This document shows, in pieces, positions 53,182-61,765 of a DNA stretch of 64,000 nt. The position numbers were made by a program, and so were the translations under genes. Under the pieces are notes generated by a model. That model saw only the letters and a program-made list of their open reading frames with translations, was not told where the DNA came from and searched no databases. Every line of letters begins with the position of its first letter. The first letter of the stretch is position 1. This DNA comes from Bog-159 sp035602155 (GTDB taxonomy: Bacteria > Acidobacteriota > Terriglobia > Bryobacterales > Bryobacteraceae): positions 42,848 through 106,847 of the forward strand of contig DATNMW010000096.1 in assembly GCA_035602155.1 (NCBI GenBank), in the 5' to 3' direction.

Positions 53182-54561
53182 ATGAGCGAACAAACCTGCT
53201 CTATTTACGGGGACGAAGCCGCCAACCATCCCGCGCCGGCCGGCAGGCTCCAAGTGCCCGTGGAGTATTTTCGGTTGCCCAACGGCCTGGCGGTTGCGCT
53301 CTCTCTCGACTGCAGCACTCCGGTGGCGGCTGTTACCGTCTATTATGGCGTCGGATTTCGCCGTGAGCCGCTGCATCGCGCCGGCTTTGCCCACCTTTTC
53401 GAGCACCTGATGTTTCAGGGGTCGCCCAGCCTCCCCAGATCGGAATTCATTCGACTTATCCACGAGTGCGGCGGCACCGTCAATGGGAGTACGCGCTTCG
53501 ATTTCACCAGCTTCTATGAAGTGGTCCCGTCAAATGCCCTCCGTACGGTGTTGTGGGCCGAAGCAGACCGCATGCGCGGCCTGGCTCTGACGCCGGAGAG
53601 CCTGGCCAACCAACAATCGGTCGTGTGCGCCGAAGTGGGCGCCAACATTCACAATCAGCCCTATGGCGGATTTCCCTGGTTCGATGTACCTCAAACCGCG
53701 AACGTCAATCCGCACAATGCTCACAACTTTTACGGCGAGATTGAAGATATCACCGCCGCCACCCTGACGGAGGCGGAGGAATTCTTTCGGGAGTTTTACC
53801 GTCCCAACAACGCCGCCCTCGCGATCGTGGGCAACTTCGATCCGGCGGCGGTTCGGGAATGGATCGCCGGATATTTCGGATCGATCCCGTCCGCGGCGGC
53901 GCCGGTTCCCTTCGACGTGAGCGAGCCGCGTCAACTGCGGGAGAGGTACGGGCGGAGGCTGGATCGTCTGGCGCCCAGTCCCGCCCTCGCCATCGCGTAC
54001 CACATGCCGGACAGAAACACGGATGAGTACTTCGCGATGGGAGTGCTGGATCATCTTTTGCTTCAGGGAGGCGACAGCCTGTTTCAAAAGGAGCTGGTCA
54101 ATCGCCGCGGGATGACCGATCTGGTTCGCGGCGGAATCAATATTCTGGGAACCATGTTCAACTACAACGGCCCCATGCTATGGACGGTCCACATGTTCCA
54201 CGATCGCGACGTGCGCGCGGATGACATTCTGGAGGCCGTCGATGGGGTGGTGGCGGGCTTGACGGACGGGGAGGTTTGCCGGGAAACGCTTGATCGTGCT
54301 CTGGTCAAAATGCGTTCCACGCTCTACGACCAGATCGAATCCTCCCACGGCCTGGGTCTCGCCGATATGCTCGCGGCATTCGCGCTGTTCGACGGCTCTC
54401 CGGAACGGATCAATTCGTTGGACGCGCGCTTCCGGTCGGTCACGCCCGCATTGTTGCGCAGGACGGCTGCGGAGTGCCTTCGCAAAACCAATCGAACGGT
54501 CCTCGAAGTCGAGGCGCCGGCGGGTTCGGCTGTTAGACCAATGGGAAAGGAATGCAACTAA
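53182..54561 (+). CDS. M16-family zinc peptidase, catalytic-type subunit
   Basis: A 459-residue M16 (pitrilysin-like) protein. The inverted zinc motif HxxEH is present in GFAHLFEHLMFQGS (near residues 70-74), with the third ligand Glu expected near AEVGANIHN (about 150). EFIRLIHECGGTVNGSTRFD and FYRPNNAALAIVGNFD are typical. No signal peptide is visible, so it is probably cytoplasmic. It is followed, overlapping at TAATG, by a non-catalytic partner, the usual heterodimer. In this cluster it is the only candidate leader protease. Confidence 0.9.
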   Translation: MSEQTCSIYGDEAANHPAPAGRLQVPVEYFRLPNGLAVALSLDCSTPVAAVTVYYGVGFRREPLHRAGFAHLFEHLMFQGSPSLPRSEFIRLIHECGGTVNGSTRFDFTSFYEVVPSNALRTVLWAEADRMRGLALTPESLANQQSVVCAEVGANIHNQPYGGFPWFDVPQTANVNPHNAHNFYGEIEDITAATLTEAEEFFREFYRPNNAALAIVGNFDPAAVREWIAGYFGSIPSAAAPVPFDVSEPRQLRERYGRRLDRLAPSPALAIAYHMPDRNTDEYFAMGVLDHLLLQGGDSLFQKELVNRRGMTDLVRGGINILGTMFNYNGPMLWTVHMFHDRDVRADDILEAVDGVVAGLTDGEVCRETLDRALVKMRSTLYDQIESSHGLGLADMLAAFALFDGSPERINSLDARFRSVTPALLRRTAAECLRKTNRTVLEVEAPAGSAVRPMGKECN

Positions 54562-55943
54562 TGAGCGCCCTCGCCTTCATACCCTCGCCGCCGGCCCGCC
54601 CGCCATTGCAGACCGTCTCTTGGGACCGGTTTGCGTTACCGGACCCGCAGTCGGTGCGCCTGTCCAACGGGCTCTCCGTCACGATGATTCAATGGGGTAC
54701 GGTACCCAAGGTGCTTGTCAGCATGGTCCTGCGCGCGGGCCGGGCCGATGAGGGCAGGGAAAGACTGTGGCTTCGACGCCTGTTGGGCATGTGGATGATC
54801 GAAGGCACCCACAACCGCGGTGCGGATGCGGTGGCCGCCCAGGCGGCCACCATGGGTGGATCGATCGGACTGAGTTTCGGAGAAGATCTCATGGAGGTCT
54901 CCGCGGACGTGCTGACCGAGTGGGGGCCTGCGCTGGTCGAGTTGATGGCGGATGTCCTCCAGCAACCATTGTTTCCCGAGCGGGAGAGCGCCCGGTTGAA
55001 GCGCGCTCTGGTGCGCAAGCTCGAGATCCAGCAAAGCCAGGCTCGCGCCGTGGCGCATGAGGCGATTCGCCAGGTGCTCTATCCCGGCGGCTCCTACGGC
55101 TGTATTTTCCCGACCTCCGGCGCGCTGAATTCCTATGGCCGCACCGAGGTGATGGATTACTATGAATCGTGTTTCGTGGCGCGGCGCACGCACGTATGCG
55201 TGATTGGCCGCTTTGATGCCGCAAAGATGCTGGATGCGATTGAACGCAATCTCGGCGGATGGCGATCCGGTACGGCACCCTTCGTGGAAAGGCCCGCGGA
55301 GTCGAAGGAGCCGGTTTGCCGGACCATCGACCGCCCAGGCTCAACCCAATCCACCGTGCTGATCGGTGTGCCGGTCGCGCCTCCAGGCAGTCCCGGCCGA
55401 GTCCCGCTGGAACTCGCGAATGCGATGCTCGGCGGCTCCTTCAGCTCTCGCATAACCTCGAATATCCGTGAAGACAAGGGCTACACCTACACGTGCGGTA
55501 GCAGCCTTCCCACCTGCTGCAGTACCTCTTTCTGGCTGGAAGTAGCCGATGTGGAACCGGGCGCCACGCGAGAGGCAATTCGGCTGATCCTGCATGAGGT
55601 GGACCGGTTCTGCCAGGAGCCTCCAACCGCGGACGAATTGATGCGCGCCAAAGCGTATACGTCCGGCGCGCTAGCGATCTCGATGTCGTCCCGGTCGGGA
55701 CTGCTGAGCTGCCTGAAGTTCGACGATCTTTACCATCTTGGCTGGAGGTATCCGTCCACGTATCTGGCGCAGATCCGCGACGCGGATGTGCAGGACGTGT
55801 GCGCGGCTGCGGCACGCTATCTGAGGAGCGACAGGATGTCGACTGTCATCGTTGCGGATCTGAAGGAACTGGGGGAAGCGCCGTACATGCCGGCATCGCC
55901 ACGATCGGTAGATGACGCGGGCCGTGCGGGCAATTTCACATAG
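54561..55943 (+). CDS. M16-family partner subunit (no zinc motif)
   Basis: A 460-residue M16 protein. At the position of HxxEH it reads RLWLRRLLGMWMIEGT, so the metal site is lost, as in the regulatory halves of M16 heterodimers such as mitochondrial processing peptidase and AlbEF-type bacteriocin enzymes. VRLSNGLSVTMIQWGTVPKV and the later IREDKGYTYTCGSSLP are conserved features of the substrate chamber. I start at ATG 54561, which shares one base with the upstream stop, although 54552 is possible. It ends the exporter operon. Confidence 0.9.
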   Translation: MSALAFIPSPPARPPLQTVSWDRFALPDPQSVRLSNGLSVTMIQWGTVPKVLVSMVLRAGRADEGRERLWLRRLLGMWMIEGTHNRGADAVAAQAATMGGSIGLSFGEDLMEVSADVLTEWGPALVELMADVLQQPLFPERESARLKRALVRKLEIQQSQARAVAHEAIRQVLYPGGSYGCIFPTSGALNSYGRTEVMDYYESCFVARRTHVCVIGRFDAAKMLDAIERNLGGWRSGTAPFVERPAESKEPVCRTIDRPGSTQSTVLIGVPVAPPGSPGRVPLELANAMLGGSFSSRITSNIREDKGYTYTCGSSLPTCCSTSFWLEVADVEPGATREAIRLILHEVDRFCQEPPTADELMRAKAYTSGALAISMSSRSGLLSCLKFDDLYHLGWRYPSTYLAQIRDADVQDVCAAAARYLRSDRMSTVIVADLKELGEAPYMPASPRSVDDAGRAGNFT

Positions 55944-56099
55944 TTATTCCATGGCCGAACACCCGACCGGCGCCCTCGTCGGCCTTTTGCGGAAAGCCTT
56001 GGTTTTCCGAACAAAAGAGCGGGTCCGCAGACCGGGGGGCTGACCCATAAGCGCTAACCTAACGATTTTATGCCTTGGCCATGAATGGGCGGAACTGTT

Positions 56100-56373
56100 C
56101 TAAGCGATCACGGACGGGGGCGGCGCAGCGGTATGAAGCACTTCGTAAGGAAAGCGGCTCCGGATGTAGTGGTTGAAGTAGGCTCCCTTAGAGCCGGCGC
56201 GCAACAGATCGTGGTAGGTCCGGCGGGGAACGCCGGCGTACTGAAATGCGGCTCCGTCGCGGAAACTGCACTTGAAGGATTGCTTTCCGGCGCTCGTAAG
56301 CCACTTGGGCCAGTGACGAAGATCGCACTGCCATAGGATTCAGTTGCAATAGTTTCAAGATCGCGACAGGCAT
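56100..56373 (-). pseudogene. KTSC-domain protein, frameshifted
   Basis: On the minus strand the frame VAYERRKAILQVQF is followed, after a one-base shift, by RDGAAFQYAGVPRRTYHDLL, RAGSKGAYFNHYIRSRFPYE and a TAG at 56102. This is a KTSC domain, a short module of about 57 residues with unknown role, often found with RNA- or DNA-modifying genes. The frameshift would prevent a whole product. Confidence 0.75.
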
Positions 56374-56391
56374 TTTGTTGAACTCCGTAGT

Positions 56392-56764
56392 TCAATTCAG
56401 GCTTCTGTCCTGGACCGTTCGCTTGCGATGGCCCTCGGCCAATGCGGCAGCCAAGCGATTCCAACCATGCAGCACTTGGGTCGGCGGCAGGCTTGGTTCA
56501 ATCGCATTCTGAATCTGGTGCAGCGCCAAACCGAACTCGCGCCATTCACTGCGTTGAAGCGTATCCCGGGAGAACGTAACCCCAGGGGAAAGTTCCCGTC
56601 CGACTCGAACTGACTTCTGTGTCAGTAAGGCCACGAGCAGCTTTCCGTATAGCCAAGCCCGCGAACTCTGGTCGTCGTATTTGGGCAGGTGCCCGAGTTG
56701 TGCCAGGCTCTTGAACCGTTTGAAGGTCAACTCTATTTGCCATCTCACCCGATACCACTCTCTA
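56392..56764 (-). mobile_element. IS4-family transposase C-terminal remnant
   Basis: The frame reads REWYRVRWQIELTFKRFKSL, QLGHLPKYDDQSSRAWLYGK and LLVALL, the DDE-type region with the C-terminal Glu of IS4/IS1634-type transposases. The N-terminal part is missing, and its 5' edge abuts the 3' end of the VWFA pseudogene, where it supplies the stop codon. No terminal repeats are visible. Confidence 0.82.
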
Positions 56765-57750
56765 AGACTGGCCCCGCGGCCGGTACCCCGGGCGCGAGCG
56801 CACCAAGTACTTCTTCCCCACATCGGTCACAATCTCGACGGGAATCTTGCGGAGGCCTTCGCTCGGATTGGGCTGCGGATAGTAAGTCACCGTGTAGGAG
56901 TTACCTAAATCCTCGCGGATGAATTCAAAAGCCTCCACCTGCTTCTGCCAGATCTTGGCCCAATAGGCTTTGCCGCCGGTGCGCGTGGCGATGTGCCGGA
57001 AGACGCCGCTCGAAATGGAGTAGTGGGTCAATTTGCTTTGTGGGGCAGGTTGGCAACCTGCGGGCCGATTGTCAATCGGCCCAGTTTGCGCCGATTTCCA
57101 ATCGGCGCGCAGGAGCATCCTGTCTTCATGGCCCTGCGGGCCACCAAATGCGATCAAAACCCTTGGAGGGCGGCAGGATTGCCCAATGCCACTTAGTTTT
57201 CGAGCGCTGTGCGAAACCAAAACATTTTCAAGCACTTATGTCTCTCCGCAGAAATAGGGTGACGCTCGGACACTTTGGCGAACCCCACGCCAATCGCTTG
57301 CTTCAATCGGGGTAGCCGGGATCCGCGGGTGCGCAATGACTTGCACTCATACTCAAGAAATAAGTGGCATTGGGCAGGATTGCCCGCCCTCCAAGGGTGG
57401 CTTCGACGGTGCCCCGCAAACTGCAACTGACCCACTACCCGAAACGGGGTCCTTGTTGACCTCGTTAGTGGAGATCATGTAGATGGGAATGCCTTCGTCC
57501 TCGGCCACCGCGCGGACGTCGTCGGGCGCGACCATGCTGGCATTGTCCGGCCCGTTCGAGAAGACGATCGCCACCTTGCGGCCACGCACTTTGGCCGCGT
57601 CGCGCAGCGTCAGCAGCAAGGTGTTGTAGACCGCCGTATCGTCTCCTGCCACGGATTTGCGCAACCCGCCGATGGCATCGCCGCGGTCGCGCGCGAGCCT
57701 GGCAGCCCGGGAAAGACTGCGGCTGAGGAAGTTGACCGCTGTTCCAGTGT
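56765..57750 (-). pseudogene. VWFA-related acidobacterial protein, disrupted copy
   Basis: A second copy of the intact gene at 60737-61738. From 57750 downward it encodes NFLSRSLSRAARLARDRGDA, KSVAGDDTAVYNTLLLTLRD and AEDEGIPIYMISTNEVNKDP. A 421-bp element then interrupts it, and SSGVFRHIATRTGGKAYWAK to the C-terminal VRSRPGYRPRG follows. The N-terminal 150 residues are missing and an IS4 remnant lies at the 3' end. Removing the element and one target copy restores alignment with the paralogue. Confidence 0.92.
57019..57439. mobile_element. 421-bp element with GTAGTGGGTCA ends and 8-bp target duplication
   Basis: GTAGTGGGTCA (57020-57030) and TGACCCACTAC (57428-57438) are exact inverted ends. 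CGAAATGG (57011-57018) and CGAAACGG (57440-57447) flank it as an 8-bp target duplication with one mismatch, where the intact paralogue has only one copy. Inside, several short hairpins and an inverted pair (57160-57196 with 57362-57398, TAAGTGGCATTGGGCA-type) occur. No transposase is encoded, so it is a non-autonomous MITE- or REP-like unit. It adds 429 bases (143 codons), so the frame is kept but holds stops. Confidence 0.92.
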
Positions 57751-57953
57751 TGGACGCGGCGAACTGGCATTGACGCTAGGACCGGTGAACCGAGGTGTAA
57801 GGGCGGACGCTACCTTTATAGGCGGACTGCTACTGGCCGGCGGGTGCCTGGCGGTGGTCGGAGTCTAGAGCGAATGGATGCCAGTGCGCGCGGCGATGCG
57901 GGCCATCGGGAACTGCCGACGGCCTAAAAGGCGACAGAATGGGCGGGAGGGTT

Positions 57954-58557
57954 ATGCCAATCGTCCTAACCGAAATACCGGCAGCGGCTGTTCCCCACGT
58001 TCCGCCCCGAAAGCGATGGACTCGCGCCGAGTGCGCAACTCTGGAGGCGTCCGGTCTCCTGGATCAGGAAAGCCTGGAGCTTGTGGAAGGGGAGTTGATC
58101 GGCAAAACGGAGAAGAAACGCCCGCACGTGGACTCCTTCACCCTGCTACAGGAGTGGTTGGCGCAAGTCTTTGGATTTCGCTCAGTGAACGTAGAGGCGC
58201 CCATTGACGTGGCCCCTGAGGACAATCCTACCAACGAACCGGTGCCCGATCTTATCGTCCTACCGCAAGAGCGGCCGCGTTTCACATCCAACCCGAGGGC
58301 GCTGGATTTGCGGCTCGGAGTTGAGATAGCCGATACCAGCCTTAGCTTCGATCTCAAGGTTAAAGTCCCGCTTTACGCGAGGGCCGGGGTGCGCGAATAT
58401 TGGGTCCTGGACGTGGCTGGCCACCGGTTGCTGGTGCACAGGAATCCGCAATCCGTAACGTATATGGACGTGGCCGCTTATAGCGCACGAGAGCGTGTCG
58501 CCGCTTGCTCCGCCGCGGGAACAGTTCCGCGTGGCGGATGCCTTCCAAGTCCTATAG
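57954..58557 (+). pseudogene. Uma2-family endonuclease-like protein, copy 1 (frameshifted end)
   Basis: Begins MPIVLTEIPAAAVPHVPPRK and shows the Uma2 (DUF820) restriction-fold motifs EPVPDLIVLPQ and VEIADTSLSFDLKVK with YARAGVREYWVLDV. It is about 90 percent identical to copy 2. A two-base deletion near 58485 throws the last 25 codons out of frame; repaired, they would read HESVSPLAPPREQFRVADAF and end at TAG 58557. The catalytic region is complete, so a shortened or extended product might still fold. The ORF as read runs to 58643. Confidence 0.75.
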
Positions 58558-58837
58558 CGGCGGTCGCCCGTATCCGCCGTTGCCCCCGAAACGCGAACGC
58601 TAAACAGCACCGATCTGAAGCCAAATCCAATCGCGCGGCATGATAAACAAGAACGTGATGTCGCCATAGAGGCTACGGGCTCAAGAGCACCTGAGGAAAG
58701 CCGAAACTGGCCCAAAACCGAAGGTCGCGCCGACCGCGCGGCTGCCAGGAAATACTGCTCCGCAGTTCCCGCGAGTTGGGTGTCTCCGGTGGAGGCATGC
58801 GGCCCGAAAAAAGGCGATAGAATAGGCGGGAGGGGTC

Positions 58838-59443
58838 ATGCCAATCGCCCTAACCGAAATACCGGCGCCGGTTGCTCCGCCGGATCCGCCTCGCAAGCGA
58901 TGGACTCGCGCGGAGTGCGCCACTTTGGAGGCATCCGGTCTCCTGGATCAGGAGAGCCTGGAGCTTGTAGAAGGGGAATTGATCAGCAAGATGGGGAAGA
59001 AACGGCCTCACGTGAATTCATTCACCCGGCTGCAAGAGTGGCTGGTGCAAGTCTTCGGATGGGGCTTTGTGAATGCAGAGGCGCCCATTGATGTAGCCCC
59101 TGAGGACAACCCCACCAACGAGCCGGTACCCGACCTCATCGTGCTGCGGCAAGATGACTCGCATTTCACATCGAACCCGCAACCCCAGGATCTGCGGCTC
59201 GTCGTGGAGATAGCCGATACCAGCCTTAGCTTCGATCTCAAGGTTAAGGCCGCGCTTTACGCGAGGGCCGGTGTGATCGAATATTGGGTCCTCGACGTAG
59301 CCGGCCGTCGGCTGCTGGTCCACCGGAATCCGCAATCGGGAAAGTATGCGGACGTGGCTGCTTATAGCGAGCACGAGAGCGTGTCGCCGCTGGCTGCGCC
59401 GGAGGAACAGTTCCGCGTGGCGGATGCCTTCCAAGTCCTTTAG
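58838..59443 (+). CDS. Uma2-family endonuclease-like protein, copy 2
   Basis: A 201-residue intact copy: KRWTRAECATLEASGLLDQE, LVEGELISKMGKKRPHVNSF, PVPDLIVLRQ, VEIADTSLSFDLKVK and EYWVLDVAGRRLL. Asp of PDLIV, Glu of VEIAD and the following Lys form the PD-(D/E)xK pattern. The family is abundant in cyanobacteria and soil bacteria; its biological target is unknown. The duplication also includes 5' (AAAAGGCGA[C/T]AGAAT) and 3' flanks (CGGCATGATAAAC), so a unit of about 880 bases was tandemly duplicated. Confidence 0.88.
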   Translation: MPIALTEIPAPVAPPDPPRKRWTRAECATLEASGLLDQESLELVEGELISKMGKKRPHVNSFTRLQEWLVQVFGWGFVNAEAPIDVAPEDNPTNEPVPDLIVLRQDDSHFTSNPQPQDLRLVVEIADTSLSFDLKVKAALYARAGVIEYWVLDVAGRRLLVHRNPQSGKYADVAAYSEHESVSPLAAPEEQFRVADAFQVL

Positions 59444-59593
59444 GAACGTTCGCCGGAATCCGCGGCACGGCCTCCGTCCGCCGCGAACGCTAAACTGCCC
59501 GATCTTGAAGCCCAAATTCCAATGGCGCCGGCATGATAAACCAGAGCGTGACGTAGCCAGAAAGAATCCCGCTTTGCCCCAAAACAACGCCAC

Positions 59594-60655
59594 CTACCGG
59601 CCAAGCTCCGTTACCATTAGTCCCATGAAATTATAGATCACTGTCTCGGTCCAAGCAGCACCCGGCGCGGCCGGGTGGGTCAATTGAAAGACGGTGCCGC
59701 ATCCCCCGCCGAAGCCCATGTAGTCGCAGGGCTCGCTACCATCGTAAAATGTGCTGCCGTAGAGTACGCCTCCGGGCCCTACCGTCAAGGTTGCTCGTGA
59801 GCCGCAACCATCAGGGGTTCCGGCGAAACTGTATATTGTCGTTCCTGTCCAAGCGCCTCCGGACGCCGGGAGGGGTAAGCTCGTACACTGAGCCGCAACC
59901 TCCTGTCCCTACATCGTACGTGAAATAAGTTGTACCGTATAAGGATCGACCATCCGAGACCACACCAGCATATGGACTAAGCCCGATACCTGCGTCCCAG
60001 AAATTCAACAGGGTGGATTCTGTCCAGCTACCGCCCGGACTCGCGGGCGGCGTGAGCATGAAGGCGGCGCCACCGCTCTTCCCATCAGACGAAATGTGGC
60101 TATTAAATGTCGTACCGAAAACATTCCCGCTCTCGCCGACACTCACGCCTGCGTACAAGGTGTTTGGAGCATTGAGATTGGTTCCGAAGTCAGCGAAACT
60201 GTAGAGCGTCGTTTGGGTCCAGGAACCACCCGCAACTGTTTGGGCCGTCAACTCAAAAGACCGTTCCTCCGCCACCGCTCCCACCTGTCTCGGTTGTGCC
60301 GAAGAGCGATCCTTTGCTGCTAAACGTCACGCCCGCATTCGGCGCACTGCCATCAGCCCCGGTGAAGCTATGAATTATTGTTTCGGCCCAAGGCCTTTGG
60401 CTTGAGGGAGTCAAAGCGAAGACCGTCCCGCAATTGAAACTACTGCACGAGTTGGCTCCGCCGACTAACAGTGCCATAGATCGTGCCGTTCTTCCCATCC
60501 GTTACGTTCCCGTGGGGAGTAGAGCCGTCGCTGCCGCCTTTGAAACTATAAAGGATGGCATAGGTAGGGTTTTGTGCAGCGCACGAGAGTGCTGCGATTA
60601 TCGCCAGAGCAAGCAAACTCCCCGATTGCGACGTCGCTTGTAGTCTTTTGTTCAT
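59594..60655 (-). pseudogene. GloVer-repeat (TIGR03803) exported protein, multiply frameshifted
   Basis: ATG at 60655 starts a signal peptide (LLALAIIAALSCAAQ). Fragments in several frames show the tandem repeat pattern GTVFALTPSS, WAETIIHSFTGADGSAPNAG and SLFGTTETGG, then GGSWTQTTLYSFADFG, NVFGTTFNSH and GSWTESTLLNFWDAG, ending VIYNFMG. At least three frameshifts break it. Acidobacteriota carry many such surface proteins of unknown function. Tandem repeats make deletion by misalignment likely. Confidence 0.85.
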
Positions 60656-60736
60656 TGCTCGGCCTTTCTGCAAATTTGGCGGCGTCGAGGTGTGCCCCTG
60701 CGGATACCTTCGCTCCGACCCCGCGGAGACGCTCGT

Positions 60737-61738
60737 CTAGACCCCGCCCCGAGGCCGGTACCCGGGCCTGGACCGCACGCGGTACTTCTTCCCCACATCG
60801 GTCACAATCTCGACCGCGATCTTGCGGAAGCCCTCGTTCGGATTGGGCTGCGGATAGTAAGTCACCGTATAAGAATTGCCTAAATCCTCGCGGATGGATT
60901 CAAAAGCCTCCACCTGCTTCTGCCAGGTCTTGGCCCAATAAGCCTTGCCGCCGGTGCGCGTGGCGATGCGCCGGAAGACGCCGCTCGAAATGGGATCCTT
61001 GTTGACCTCGTTGGTGGAGATCACGTAGATGGGAATGCCTTCGTCCTCGGCCACCGCGCGCACATCGTCGGGCGCCACCATGCTGGCGTTGTCCGGCCCG
61101 TTGGAGAAGACGATTACCACCTTGCGGCCGGGCACTTTGGCCGCATCGCGCAACGTCAGCAACAAGGCGTTGTAGAGCGCCGTATCGTCTCCCGCTACCG
61201 ACTTGCGCAGCCCGCCGATGGCGTCGCCGCGGTCGCGCGTCAGGGTAGCGGCGCGGGAGAGATTGCGGCTGAAGGTGTAGACCGCCACGGAATCCGCGCG
61301 GTCCAGGCCGCGCACGAAATCGGCGATGGCGTCTTCGGCGTACACGAAACCGCGGTACATGAAGTTGCTGGTGTCGAACAGCACGAAGACGTTGGTGCCC
61401 ACGAAGGCGTCGCTGTGGAGGTCGATGCCCGGGTTGCCGGGCGCCTCGGCGGGCTCGCCGGCCACCAGCGGACGCGTGCTGCCATCCTCCAACACCTGCA
61501 CGGGAGGCTTGGTGCCCTCCGCGAAGGTGGCCATCTTTTGCAGGACGGTGTCTTCGTAGATTTTGAAATCCGTATTCTTCAGGCCGTTGATATAGCGGTT
61601 ATGGCTGTCGGTGACGGTGAAGCTGAGCACTACCATATCCACTTTCACGCGGAATACCGGGCGCTGCGCATCCTGCGCCTTCAGCAAAGCCGTGCCCGCT
61701 GCCGCTCCTAGAAAACCCCGACGGGTTATGAGACGCAT
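60737..61738 (-). CDS. VWFA-related acidobacterial protein (TIGR03436-type)
   Basis: A complete 333-residue protein with a Tat-like leader (RRGFLGAAAGTALLKAQ), so it is exported. FRVKVDMVVLSFTVTDSHNR and GLKNTDFKIYEDTVLQKMAT open the family-specific strand set. The von Willebrand A domain has NVFVLFDTSNFM (MIDAS start DTSNF, where DxSxS is common), VFVLFDTSNF then RKVVIVFSNGPDNASMVAPD. The end VRSRPGYRPRGGV is typical. The family occurs in large numbers in Acidobacteriota, perhaps in adhesion or secretion. The broken paralogue lies 3 kb upstream. Confidence 0.93.
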   Translation of the reverse strand: MRLITRRGFLGAAAGTALLKAQDAQRPVFRVKVDMVVLSFTVTDSHNRYINGLKNTDFKIYEDTVLQKMATFAEGTKPPVQVLEDGSTRPLVAGEPAEAPGNPGIDLHSDAFVGTNVFVLFDTSNFMYRGFVYAEDAIADFVRGLDRADSVAVYTFSRNLSRAATLTRDRGDAIGGLRKSVAGDDTALYNALLLTLRDAAKVPGRKVVIVFSNGPDNASMVAPDDVRAVAEDEGIPIYVISTNEVNKDPISSGVFRRIATRTGGKAYWAKTWQKQVEAFESIREDLGNSYTVTYYPQPNPNEGFRKIAVEIVTDVGKKYRVRSRPGYRPRGGV

Positions 61739-61765
61739 GAGTCCCCCTGGTTACCGAGTTACTAC

